A stretch of DNA of 64,000 nt from the NCBI GenBank assembly GCA_963768025.1, contig CAVYGM010000026.1, positions 62,001 through 126,000 on the forward strand. Direction: 5' to 3'. A program made the translations under genes and the position numbers. The stretch comes from CAVYGM01 sp963768025. GTDB taxonomy: Bacteria; Bacteroidota; Bacteroidia; Cytophagales; Spirosomataceae. Positions 39,601 through 47,854 of this stretch are shown one piece after another. Each line of letters begins with the position of its first letter. Positions within the stretch are counted from its first letter, which is position 1. The notes beneath the pieces were generated by a model. The model saw only the letters and a list, made by a program, of their open reading frames with translations. It was not told where the DNA came from and made no database searches.

Positions 39601-39856
39601 TACCTACTGCTCTTTCTACGGTCTGAAAACCGATGAAACTAAAGACAAGTGTTTCCGATGATGGAACGGCGATTTGGTACGTTCCTTCCCCATTGGTTGT
39701 AGTTCCACGGGTGGAACCTTTGATCGCGATATTAACACCCGGCAAAGCCTGGCCATCATCCGAAGTAACCTTTCCGGTTACAGTGCGCTCCTGGGCAAAC
39801 GTTTCGGTTCCTAAAAGGAACAGGACTGCCAGGAAAATTCCTAGAAACTTTCTCAT
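36614..39856 (-). CDS. SusC/RagA-family TonB-dependent transporter (pair 2)
   Basis: 1080 residues: signal peptide MRKFLGIFLAVLFLLGTETFA, regulatory-like domain (VTGKVTSDDGQALPGVNIAIKGS), VNQLQEVVVTALGISREKK, plug with LFVVDGVPISNYQG and the RGSNGVVLITTKKG motif, long barrel, and closing SVGFKVQLDF. An Asp-rich segment (DADINGDGVTDL) near residue 290 resembles a calcium-binding dockerin-like loop inside an extracellular loop. This is absent from pair 1. It forms its own transcription unit, with an AT-rich 279-bp leader region upstream. Confidence 0.94.
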   Translation of the reverse strand: MRKFLGIFLAVLFLLGTETFAQERTVTGKVTSDDGQALPGVNIAIKGSTRGTTTNGEGTYQIAVPSSETLVFSFIGFQTVERAVGTQTVIDVELPTDVNQLQEVVVTALGISREKKALGYAVQEIQGEQVSTVKQQNFVNSLSGKIAGIQIRQNNTFGGSTNVLIRGNNSLAGNNQPLFVVDGVPISNYQGNSSNQVNGRRGYDYGNAASDINAEDIETISVLKSAAATALYGSRGSNGVVLITTKKGSKRKGVGVSVSSGVNLGQIDKTTFLTYQKKYGAGYSPWYGPTNPYFEDADINGDGVTDLVNPTREDGSYGARFDPNLMVYQWESFVPESENFGKPMPWIAAANDPSTFFEQQVTLNNSVDLSGGNDMGSFRLGYTNFDDKGILPNSSQKRNNINFSGSYNLSSKLTAAISGNYSKQSTVGRFSTGYSDNLMTNFRQWWQTNVDIKRQKYFYDLTGRNVTWNMNDPINGDTGPIYWDNPYWTRYQNFNSDDRGRLYGNVNLTYKLTDWFSLMGRISMDTYKELREERRAVGSIATEFGLQNNEEQSGYQRTDIDFTELNYDVIGTFNKDFGTDLNLSGLAGINIRKESRESIIQSTSGGLAVPGLYAISNSINTVPFPAESLFEKQVNGYYASASLGYKDTYYLELTDRIDVSSALPKANNTYNYYSASASYIFSNHVNASWLRFGKLRFGYAEVGNDAPALSVNDVYDRIDNFGTSVLTSVPTTKNNPELMPERTKSWEAGLELNTLQGRLGLDLTAYNVNTVNQILRVTQSLATGYGFRYVNAGNLTNKGVEVSLIGTPVQTNGLEWKVVVNWAKNINRVGDLYQGVENIVLATYQGGITLNATKGERYGTIRGTGFNYVDGERVVNAAGYYTANPDQVIGVAQPDWTGGITNSLSYKGLNLSFLIDGSIGGEVYSLDMHYGQGTGLPDYTADLNELGNEVRAPVADGGGLINEGVLADGTVNTTRTRANDYAGYYYWGNAARNPSALTTYDASFIKLREASLSYRLPSSVIKSFAQRITFSVVGRNLWIINKNVPFADPESGLGAGNAQGYLSGSYPTVRSVGFKVQLDF

Positions 39857-40070
39857 AAAGCACGAAATTTAAAGTTTGTTGACCCTAACATTATCTAGTG
39901 CAATTTAATTATTTATAAAATTATTAGCAATGTATTTGGTTTTTAAAATTCCATATAATGTTTGGTCAATTGCATTGATCAGCGAATAATATTTAGTTTG
40001 TATCTATTTATTTAACAAAGGTGACATATTTTATTTGGTAATTTTCCTCATAAGTATACTATCGGACACA

Positions 40071-40104
40071 AAAAAGTGCCCCGCTGATCGATCAGCGGGG
40101 CACT
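40071..40104 (-). terminator. Terminator after the third SusD gene
   Basis: A perfect 30-nt palindrome (40075-40104) with no free loop in the DNA, GC-rich, 31 bp past the stop. On the minus strand it is followed by T6. Folding leaves a 4-nt loop and a stem of about 13 bp. Confidence 0.85.
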
Positions 40105-40135
40105 CTAATGAAAGGGTCGAAAATCTTCCTACAAC

Positions 40136-41536
40136 TTAATACCCAGGATTTTGGGTAATGTTCTTATTCGCGTCCAGCTCTACCTGGGGGATAGGGGACA
40201 AACGCCGCGTGTCGGTCAGTTCAATCCTCCGGGCCGTAGCTGGGTATTGGGTGCTGCGTACGACCGCTCTTCCCAGCCGGTTGAGGTCGGAAAACCGATT
40301 GCCTTCGAAAGCAAGTTCTTTTCTCCGCTCCTGAATGATGTCCTCAACCAAAACTGCGCCCGTAGACTTGTAGCCAGCAAAAGCAGCGTCGCGAGCAATG
40401 GCCACCTGGTTGAGATATTTCAAGGCGTTAGTTTCGTCACCAGTACGCGCATAGCTTTCTGCTAATTGAAGCAAAATCTCCGCGTAGCGAAGAACCTTCG
40501 TATCGTCCTTATCGTCGGCATTGGTGATATTTTGGTACTTGTTTACCACGTTCACTTTCTCACCAGCCCGAGTTGCCGGAATAATCAGGGATTTCCGAAT
40601 ATCGGTAGCAGAATACAGATTGAAAAGCTCATCCGTTACCAAGCCGTCGCCGTAGCCACCCTGCGAGTACATGTTGACCAGTGCGTCAAAACCCACGTTG
40701 TTTACTCCGTCCGAAGCTACTTCAAAAATAGTCTCGACTTTGTTGGTTACAGGAGCCGGATTCTTGTAGTAAGCGGCATAGTTAGCCGCAGTTACCAGGC
40801 TGTAGCCTCCCTGGTTTACAACCGCGAGGCCTTCTGCAATGGATTTTTGATAATCACCCATATAGAAGTACACTTTTGATAACAAGGCCTTAGCGACGTA
40901 TTTGGTGACATACGAAGAGTTTTTGGACGTATTGGTCATCAAAGTAAATGCTTGGTTCAAATCACTGATGATCTGCGTGTAAACTTCCTGCACGGTATTC
41001 CGGCTGGGCTTCAGCAAGGGATCAAACGTAAGCACTAAGGGCACCCCCTTGGCGGATGGATCTTTGGTAAACGGCGTTGCGTAGGCTTTCGCCAGCTCGA
41101 AATACATCAGAGCCCGAACCGTCAAAGCCTCGCCGCGGAACTGATCTGACTCCGTTGACTGGGGTACTTCGGAGTTGATGATGTTGTTCGCTCTGAGAAT
41201 TACCACGTAGGCATCGTTCCAGGTACCCAGGTTGTCGCCGTTCTGCGAGTTCACCGAGTAGTTGAACTGGGGAAGGTACCGGCCGGAGTTTTGTACGGAG
41301 AGGTACACATTGTCAGAAAGGAGATCATTGGTAAAAGGGATCGTCCGTCCGAATAGCCCTACGCTGCGCATACCGCCGTACATACCGTTGGCCGCAACGC
41401 CCATGTCAGCGGCCGTGGTAATAGCCGTGCTTGCCGGAAGTGCATTATAAGGTGCAAGTTCCAGAAAGGATTCCTTGCAGGAGCCCAGCGAAAGTAGGGC
41501 CGCCAGGCCTAATGAGGTTATTAGTTTAATTTTCAT
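40136..41536 (-). CDS. RagB/SusD-family outer-membrane lipoprotein (pair 3)
   Basis: 466 residues with a lipoprotein signal ending LLSLGSC (Cys20). This is the second SusD subtype (SusD-like_3 N-part, SusD C-part): RANNIINSEVPQ, GEALTVRALMYFELAKAYATPF, YAEILLQLAESYARTGDETNAL, IIQERRKELAFEGNRFSDLNRLGRAV. It differs from pairs 1 and 2. It sits 42 bp behind its SusC. The RRKELAFEGNR motif is the classical C-terminal signature of polysaccharide or oligopeptide SusD proteins; the ligand is unknown. Confidence 0.94.
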   Translation of the reverse strand: MKIKLITSLGLAALLSLGSCKESFLELAPYNALPASTAITTAADMGVAANGMYGGMRSVGLFGRTIPFTNDLLSDNVYLSVQNSGRYLPQFNYSVNSQNGDNLGTWNDAYVVILRANNIINSEVPQSTESDQFRGEALTVRALMYFELAKAYATPFTKDPSAKGVPLVLTFDPLLKPSRNTVQEVYTQIISDLNQAFTLMTNTSKNSSYVTKYVAKALLSKVYFYMGDYQKSIAEGLAVVNQGGYSLVTAANYAAYYKNPAPVTNKVETIFEVASDGVNNVGFDALVNMYSQGGYGDGLVTDELFNLYSATDIRKSLIIPATRAGEKVNVVNKYQNITNADDKDDTKVLRYAEILLQLAESYARTGDETNALKYLNQVAIARDAAFAGYKSTGAVLVEDIIQERRKELAFEGNRFSDLNRLGRAVVRSTQYPATARRIELTDTRRLSPIPQVELDANKNITQNPGY

Positions 41537-41578
41537 TGTCAGTTTTCAATTGATTGGAAAAAAATTGTACACAACAAA

Positions 41579-44569
41579 TCAGAAACCTAGGCTAAGCCCA
41601 AATGTCAGGGATTTTGGAATATACACGTTCAGGTTCTCCTGACTGTCCACTCCCACTTCCGGATCAAACGTTACTTCGTCGTCGAACGTATACGTCCACA
41701 GGTTCAGGCCGCGAACAAATACTCCCACTTTATCCATTTTTAGGCGGGAAGCAATGGTCTTGGGCAAGTCATATGACAGGGTTACGGTACGTAAGCGTAG
41801 GTAATCTCCTTCGTAAATGAACCGGCTTGAATACTCCTGAGAGTTGGTGGTGTTATTGTACACGTACTTGGGAACATTGGTAATGTCGCCGGGCTGTTGC
41901 CAACGCTGCAGCATCTTCTTCGATTTGTTGAAACCGGGGTTCCAGCCATCACTTTCAGTGTAACGAGCCCAGATACTGTTGATGTAGTTTCCTAACACGT
42001 AGTTGATTTGTGCATCCAGGGTAAGGCCCTTGAAAGAAAGCACACTCGACAAACCACCAAAAGCACTTGGGGTGGCATTACCGATAATTACGCGCTCGGC
42101 ATCGTTGTAGTTGGTGGTTTTCTCAGTTTTGGCGGCATCTTTCCACCACTGAGGAGCACCGGTCTGTGGGTCTACACCCGCCCAATCACGAGCATAGAAG
42201 CTCTGGAAGTTTTCGCCTACCCGGCGAATAAAACGACCATCGATATATTCGTTCTGACCTTCGGCAAGTTGGAGGATTTTGTTTTTGTTAAACGCAATAT
42301 TGAAATTCAAATCCCACTTCACTGCTCCCTGAATCGGGGTAGCATTCACCGTAAATTCCCAGCCCCTGTTCTCCATTGCTCCTACGTTATCAAGAATAGA
42401 AGCAAAACCGGATGTCCGGGAAAGAGGTACACTGAGCAGAAGGCGATCCGTTTTGCGAATATAATAATCAACTACCAGCGTCAGGCGGTTATTCAGCAAG
42501 CCCAAATCAAGACCTACGTCAAACGGCTTATTCTGCTCCCAGGTAAGGTTGGTGTTTCCGATTACCGAAGGTGCGCTACCGGGTTGTTTGTTGTAGTTAA
42601 AGCCGTAGCCATAGGTAGGCTGCCAGTCGTAGTTACCGATACCGGCATTTCCGTTCACCCCATAGGAGGAGCGCAGCTTGGCGGAAGAAATGATGGAGTT
42701 GTCCTGCATGAACGCTTCTTCATCAATGTTCCAGGCTCCACCTACCGACCAGAAATTTCCGTAGCGGTTATTGGACCCAAAACGGGAAGAACCATCCCGA
42801 CGGAAGCTACCACTCAACGAGTACCGATCTTTGTAGTTGATAGCCGCGCTGCTCAGTACCGAATTGAATGCATAATCAGATCCGAATGCCGAGGCCGTAA
42901 TTGGAGTAGCAGCTACGTTTGGCAAAATCAAATCGGTGGTAGGAGGGAAGCCGTCGCCCCGGGCAGAAATCCCGTACGTTTTAGACTTCTGAGACTCGTA
43001 CCCAACTTTCAGGTCAATGTAGGTATCCTTGCTCTCGTTCAGATCCAACCGATAATCCAGGATGTTCGTCCAGTTCCAGTTGAATAGGCGGGTATAGTAG
43101 GTAAACGACCGTCCGTTTGAATTCCGTCCATCGCCAAAGAAAGGGTTGTCGTACTGCAACTCTTCAATGTTATTGGCATCAATACCCAACTTGGTCGAAA
43201 AGGTAAGATTGTCCAGGATACGATAATCCGCTCCTACATTCCCAAGACCGCGGAGGTTGGCGTAGCGACGTTGGTTAAACTCAACCAGCGCTACCGGGTT
43301 ATAAACACTTGGAAAATCAGCCAACGAATAGTTGGTAGATCCGTCAGCGTTGTAAGCCGGACGCGTTGGCAGCAGGAAGAAAGACGAAAGGATAGGATTC
43401 GCAAAAGCTCCTCCGCTGGATGGCGCGTTGGACTTGGTATGGCTCATGTTGATACCAACCTTGAACGAAAGCTTTTTGGTAGCGTTGTGGTTTACGTTCA
43501 CATTTCCACTTACCCGGTCAAAGGCCGAACCAATGACGGGTGCTGTTTGCTGGTAGTAGCCACCCGAGATGAAAAACTGGGTTTTGTTATCTCCACCGGA
43601 AGCCGACACATTGTACTGTTGTTGGGTACCTTGACGGGTCGTCAGATCAAACCAATCGGTATCCGCACCTGAATTTGCCCCCAGCGAATTAAGGGTAGTT
43701 TCAATTTGGGCGGGTGTTCTACCGATATTCTGGAGTCCTTCGGTGGTCAGCAATATGTACTCGTCGCGGCTAAGCGGACGGGCAAGGTCATTGAGAGCGA
43801 TACCGGTAGTGCCGTATTCTGAATCCACACGAAACCGTGTTTTGCCGCTACGGCCTTTCTTGGTCGTAATCAGAATAACACCATTTCCACCCCTTGATCC
43901 GTAGATAGAAGCGGATGCAGCGTCCTTAAGAACCGTGATGGATTCGATGTCGCCTGGGTTGATACCGGCGAGCGTATTAGCGGTAGTAGTCAAACGTGAC
44001 TGATCCCCGGAGTTGACGGGTACACCATCCACCACGTAAAGTGGCTGAGAACTTGCCGTAATAGAACCAATACCCCGAATACGTACCTGCTGATTAGCAC
44101 CGGGCTGTCCCGAAGAAGCAATGGATTGCAAACCGGCCACTTTGCCCTGAAGAACCTGGTCCACTGAGGGGAGCGGGGTGTTCTCAATGTTAGCGGAAGT
44201 GATGTTTGCCTGGGCACCGGTGATTGTCTTCTTGGATTGGGTACCATATCCTACCACCACTGCTTCCTGCAATTGCCTTACATCAGGATTGAGGCTCACG
44301 TCTACCGAAGATTTGTTGCCGACAGCTTCTTCACGAACGCCAAACCCTACAAAGCTAAATACCAGCACGTCGCTGGGAGTAGCATTGATCCTATAGACGC
44401 CCGTGGCATCGGTTGTGGTGCCTCGCGTGGTGTTTTTTACCTGCACACTCACACCAGGCAGGGGGGAGCCAGACTCATCCATAACCTTTCCGGTTACGGA
44501 CTTCTCCTGAGCCAGCGCTAAGCCGACGATCAGAAGTGTTCCCAAGAGCGAAAGTATTAATTTCCTCAT
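41579..44569 (-). CDS. SusC/RagA-family TonB-dependent transporter (pair 3)
   Basis: 996 residues: signal peptide (LILSLLGTLLIVGLALA), regulatory-like domain (VTGKVMDESGSPLPGVSVQVKNT), the canonical AVVVGYGTQSKKTITGA, and a plug with LYVVDGVPVNSGDQ and SIYGSRGGNGVILITTKKG. The barrel ends with YIPKSLTFGLSLGF. The VGYGTQ class differs from pairs 1 and 2, so this pair was probably acquired or duplicated separately. It is divergent from a secreted M20 amidohydrolase, 168 bp away. Confidence 0.94.
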   Translation of the reverse strand: MRKLILSLLGTLLIVGLALAQEKSVTGKVMDESGSPLPGVSVQVKNTTRGTTTDATGVYRINATPSDVLVFSFVGFGVREEAVGNKSSVDVSLNPDVRQLQEAVVVGYGTQSKKTITGAQANITSANIENTPLPSVDQVLQGKVAGLQSIASSGQPGANQQVRIRGIGSITASSQPLYVVDGVPVNSGDQSRLTTTANTLAGINPGDIESITVLKDAASASIYGSRGGNGVILITTKKGRSGKTRFRVDSEYGTTGIALNDLARPLSRDEYILLTTEGLQNIGRTPAQIETTLNSLGANSGADTDWFDLTTRQGTQQQYNVSASGGDNKTQFFISGGYYQQTAPVIGSAFDRVSGNVNVNHNATKKLSFKVGINMSHTKSNAPSSGGAFANPILSSFFLLPTRPAYNADGSTNYSLADFPSVYNPVALVEFNQRRYANLRGLGNVGADYRILDNLTFSTKLGIDANNIEELQYDNPFFGDGRNSNGRSFTYYTRLFNWNWTNILDYRLDLNESKDTYIDLKVGYESQKSKTYGISARGDGFPPTTDLILPNVAATPITASAFGSDYAFNSVLSSAAINYKDRYSLSGSFRRDGSSRFGSNNRYGNFWSVGGAWNIDEEAFMQDNSIISSAKLRSSYGVNGNAGIGNYDWQPTYGYGFNYNKQPGSAPSVIGNTNLTWEQNKPFDVGLDLGLLNNRLTLVVDYYIRKTDRLLLSVPLSRTSGFASILDNVGAMENRGWEFTVNATPIQGAVKWDLNFNIAFNKNKILQLAEGQNEYIDGRFIRRVGENFQSFYARDWAGVDPQTGAPQWWKDAAKTEKTTNYNDAERVIIGNATPSAFGGLSSVLSFKGLTLDAQINYVLGNYINSIWARYTESDGWNPGFNKSKKMLQRWQQPGDITNVPKYVYNNTTNSQEYSSRFIYEGDYLRLRTVTLSYDLPKTIASRLKMDKVGVFVRGLNLWTYTFDDEVTFDPEVGVDSQENLNVYIPKSLTFGLSLGF

Positions 44570-44654
44570 ACTTTAATTGGTTTGTTGATTAGTTGATTTG
44601 AAATAGAACACAATTTGATTAGGTTTGAAAGAGAATAAATTCGTAATGTGACCG

Positions 44655-44681
44655 CAAAATTAATAAAAATTGTTGTTGCAA
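44655..44681 (-). promoter_or_regulatory. Putative promoter of SusC/SusD pair 3
   Basis: On the minus strand the -7 box TAATTTTG (44662-44655) matches TAnnTTTG perfectly. A TTG lies 16 bp further up at 44681-44679, slightly closer than usual. Confidence 0.4.
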
Positions 44682-44737
44682 TTATTTAACTAACATCTAA
44701 ATTGTTTTGTTTAGTGTCGAACCTTAAGGATTTTTTT

Positions 44738-46051
44738 ATGAAAAAAGTATACCAGTACGCTATAATCCCTTGTCTGTTATTTTCGCAACTCGCAGAGGCC
44801 CAAACTGACTTTGCCGGTATGCTTTCCAAAAAAGCCGATGCCCTGGAATCAAAGGTAATTCAGTGGCGACGTGACTTTCATGAACACCCGGAATTGGGCA
44901 ATCAGGAAGTTCGGACGGCAAAAATTGTGGCCGATCACCTACGTTCGCTGGGTATCGAGGTCAAAACCGGGGTAGCCCACACGGGGGTGGTGGGAATTCT
45001 TAAAGGGGGAAAGCCGGGACCGGTGGTGGCTCTGCGAGCTGATATGGATGGGCTGCCCGTTACCGAACGGGTGGACGTACCCTTCAAATCCACGGTTACC
45101 ACGGAGTACAACGGACAAAAAACGGGCGTCATGCACGCCTGCGGGCACGATACCCACGTGGCGATTTTGATGGGGGTTGCCGAATTATTGGCCAGTCAAA
45201 AGAATAATTTGAAGGGAACCATAAAGTTTATATTCCAACCAGCTGAAGAAGGCGCTCCCGAAGGAGAGGAGGGTGGCGCAGCCCTGATGGTGAAGGAAGG
45301 GGTGCTAACCAACCCGAAGGTAGACGTAATTTTTGGGCTTCATATCAATTCCCAAACGGAAGTGGGGCATATCAAGTACCGCCCGGGTGGTACCTTGGCC
45401 GCGGTGGATCAGCTGGCGATTACGGTCAAAGGGAAGCAAACCCACGGTGCTTATCCCTGGTCGGGCGTGGACCCCATCGTCACGTCGGCCCAAATTATTA
45501 ACGGATTACAGACCATCGTGAGCCGCAACCTGGACCTGACCAATGCGGCAGCTGTGGTTAGTATTGGGGCAATTCACGGGGGCATACGAACCAACATTAT
45601 TCCCGAGGAGGTAAAAATGATCGGGACGATCCGGACGCTGGACGAGGAAATGCACGTAAAAGTACACGAGCGGATCAAAGAAATAGCGACCAAAATAGCC
45701 GAAAGCGCGGGTGCCACCGCCGAGGTAAAAATAGAAGTGTTGTATCCGGTCACCTACAACGACCCTGCCCTGACTCAGGAGATGCTCCCATCCCTCGAGG
45801 CCATTGCCGGCAAGAGCGCGGTGGAGCTGACTCCGGCGCATACGGGTGCCGAAGATTTTTCTTTTTTCCAGCAAAAGGTTCCTGGATTTTTCTTTTTCCT
45901 GGGCGGAATGCCCAAGGGGAAAAGCCCCAAAGATGCGGCTCCCCACCACACGCCTGATTTTTATATTGATGAAAGCGGACTGGTTTTGGGAGTGAAGACT
46001 TTGAGCGGTTTAGCGGTGGATTATATGGAAAAACATGCCGTAAAACAATAG
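44738..46051 (+). CDS. Secreted M20-family amidohydrolase (N-acyl amino acid hydrolase type)
   Basis: 437 residues from ATG 44738; the upstream extension to 44702 is not family-like. The N-terminal signal peptide is MKKVYQYAIIPCLLFSQLAEA, so it acts in the periplasm. Metal-binding motifs of the M20D/amidohydrolase group are ALRADMDGLPV, MHACGHDTHVAIL, FQPAEEG, GLHI and HTGAEDF. Members remove acyl groups from amino acids or small conjugates (hippurate- and IAA-amino acid hydrolase type). The position beside three uptake pairs suggests processing of imported peptide-like substrates; this is inference. Confidence 0.9.
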   Translation: MKKVYQYAIIPCLLFSQLAEAQTDFAGMLSKKADALESKVIQWRRDFHEHPELGNQEVRTAKIVADHLRSLGIEVKTGVAHTGVVGILKGGKPGPVVALRADMDGLPVTERVDVPFKSTVTTEYNGQKTGVMHACGHDTHVAILMGVAELLASQKNNLKGTIKFIFQPAEEGAPEGEEGGAALMVKEGVLTNPKVDVIFGLHINSQTEVGHIKYRPGGTLAAVDQLAITVKGKQTHGAYPWSGVDPIVTSAQIINGLQTIVSRNLDLTNAAAVVSIGAIHGGIRTNIIPEEVKMIGTIRTLDEEMHVKVHERIKEIATKIAESAGATAEVKIEVLYPVTYNDPALTQEMLPSLEAIAGKSAVELTPAHTGAEDFSFFQQKVPGFFFFLGGMPKGKSPKDAAPHHTPDFYIDESGLVLGVKTLSGLAVDYMEKHAVKQ

Positions 46052-46058
46052 GTATTTT

Positions 46059-46086
46059 GGGGTAGGTCTTTGAACGGGTCTACCCC
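46059..46086 (+). terminator. Possible terminator between convergent M20 and SDR genes
   Basis: A 7-bp GC-rich stem (46059-46065 with 46080-46086), a 14-nt loop and a short T-rich tail. Weaker than the other hairpins here. Confidence 0.45.
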
Positions 46087-46096
46087 TTTATCCTTA

Positions 46097-46897
46097 TTAT
46101 CTGGGTGCATTCTTACGGACCATTTTGAATAGAAAAGAAGGCCACACTTTCCTAAAAAACAACGCGGCTCCTTCGGTTAGGCCTCCCATAAAGACCTCCT
46201 TCCGATCATGCCGGGCTGCATTCAGGATTTTTCGAGCACACACATCGGCGGGCATGCCTTTTTCCTGATTTCGATCCATTTGGCCATACTTCATTCCTTT
46301 TTTGTCCAGGGCATTCAACGAGATATTCGTTTTTATATAGCCGGGAAGTACTACGGTCACCAATATATTGTGGTCAAAAACCTCCGAGCGTAGGGAATCA
46401 TAAAATCCGTGTAAGGCGTGCTTGGCCGCATTATAGCCCGATCGTAGGGGGGTCCCTACTTTTCCCGCCACGCTACTGATCACGATAAACTGCCCACTTT
46501 TCTGCTTGACCATGTACGGCAAAACGGCCTTCGTCAAAGCCACGGTGCTGAAATAATCAATATCCATAATCTTTTGGTACAGATCGAAGGAGGTCTCCAT
46601 TACGGAAGAACGCTGACTAACGCCGGCATTGTGGATCATGACATCAATGCGGCCGAAAGTACTGACGATCTTATGGGCTAGCTCAGGCCCCAGTTCAAAA
46701 TCGGTTACGTCCATGGGTAGGACAAGGACCTGGTTATCAGCCAGTCCGGTGCTAGCCTTCACGCGTTCGAGTTCGGTAGTACGTCGGGCGGTCAGCACCA
46801 GGATGGCCCCTTCCTGAGCCAGTTCCATGGCCAATGCTTCGCCAATGCCGGAGGATGCCCCGGTAATCCAGACTACTTTGTTTGCAAAATAAGACAT
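46097..46897 (-). CDS. Short-chain dehydrogenase/reductase
   Basis: 266 residues, classical SDR: TGASSGIG cofactor loop near 13-20, MDVTD, HNAGVSQ, catalytic Ser in ISSVAGK, and YNAAK with the catalytic Tyr and Lys. It resembles the DHRS7-like group that works on membrane lipids or retinoids, but the substrate cannot be told. It is last in a run of minus-strand genes (LD-carboxypeptidase, KirBac), 18 bp behind the carboxypeptidase. Confidence 0.87.
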   Translation of the reverse strand: MSYFANKVVWITGASSGIGEALAMELAQEGAILVLTARRTTELERVKASTGLADNQVLVLPMDVTDFELGPELAHKIVSTFGRIDVMIHNAGVSQRSSVMETSFDLYQKIMDIDYFSTVALTKAVLPYMVKQKSGQFIVISSVAGKVGTPLRSGYNAAKHALHGFYDSLRSEVFDHNILVTVVLPGYIKTNISLNALDKKGMKYGQMDRNQEKGMPADVCARKILNAARHDRKEVFMGGLTEGAALFFRKVWPSFLFKMVRKNAPR

Positions 46898-46915
46898 TGT
46901 TTTATCGATAGTAGA

Positions 46916-47854
46916 TTAAAGGGAAGTTACAATCGGAGAATCGTACCTCAGCCTGGCTCCGGTCGCGGTTACGGAAAGGCGGGCGTTCAACCCTATGGGC
47001 AGGGCGCGGTTGTCGGCCACATGGCCAACCGGAAAATCAAAACAAATTGGATACCCGAATTGATGCGTATGTTCGAGGATGATTTCGTAAGCAGTCTTCC
47101 CAAAAACGGGTTCTGAGTTGTCGCGTATATCGGTAAATTGTCCTACGACCAGCCCGGCCAGGGAATCCAGTTGCCCGGCCCTTTTGAGCTGTATCATCAT
47201 GCGGTCAATGTTGTATAAATACTCGTTAATATCCTCGATAAACAGGATTTTTCCGGCCGTTTCTACCTGTGATCCCGATCCGATTAAGTGAGCCAGCAAA
47301 CAAAGATTTCCTCCATGCACCGGACCGTAGGCGTCACCCGCCTTATTAAAGTCATGCGGGGCGATGGCGTAATCAAGGGAACCACCGAATAGGGCCGTTC
47401 TCAGGGACTCCAACGCTATTTCTCCGTTTTCGATGCCGAACAACTTCACCATGGGGGCGTGTACACTCGCGTACCCTAACGCATACAGGTGGGAAAGTAT
47501 GGCGGTAAGGTCACTGAATCCAACGACCCATTTGGGTGATTCTGAAAACGCATCAAAATTGAGCTGATCCAGAATGCGGGAACATCCGTAGCCCCCGCGA
47601 GCCGCAAAGATTGCCTTCACCTCGGGGTTATCCAGTAGCTCCTGTAGCTCCTGCTTGCGCTGTTGATCGGGGCCGGCGTACTGATAGTAGCTACTTTGGA
47701 GAGAAGGGCATTCAATTACCCGTAGGTTCCACGTTTCCCTTAGTACCCTAAGGCCGGGCAAACAGTCCTGGTAATTAACCTTACTGGCCGGTGCAAGTAC
47801 TCCTACCGTATCGCCTGCCTTTAAGTATGGCGGGATTTTGAGCGGATGAATCAT
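46916..47854 (-). CDS. LD-carboxypeptidase (peptidase S66)
   Basis: 312 residues. The N-terminal part has LKAGDTVGVLAPAS and FAARGGYGCSRILDQL; nucleophile Ser114 is in VGFSDLTAIL; the C-terminal part has FIEDINEYLYNIDRMM (catalytic Glu) and FPVGHVADNRALPIG (catalytic His). The family trims the D-alanine from tetrapeptides in murein recycling, or cleaves microcin-like substrates. No signal peptide, so cytosolic. Its ATG overlaps the KirBac stop by 4 bp, so the two are translationally coupled. Confidence 0.9.
   Translation of the reverse strand: MIHPLKIPPYLKAGDTVGVLAPASKVNYQDCLPGLRVLRETWNLRVIECPSLQSSYYQYAGPDQQRKQELQELLDNPEVKAIFAARGGYGCSRILDQLNFDAFSESPKWVVGFSDLTAILSHLYALGYASVHAPMVKLFGIENGEIALESLRTALFGGSLDYAIAPHDFNKAGDAYGPVHGGNLCLLAHLIGSGSQVETAGKILFIEDINEYLYNIDRMMIQLKRAGQLDSLAGLVVGQFTDIRDNSEPVFGKTAYEIILEHTHQFGYPICFDFPVGHVADNRALPIGLNARLSVTATGARLRYDSPIVTSL

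Noticed and set aside
42008..43087. 359-codon open frame antisense to SusC of pair 3
   Set aside because: Fully inside a complete SusC barrel; no signal, domain or start context supports it.
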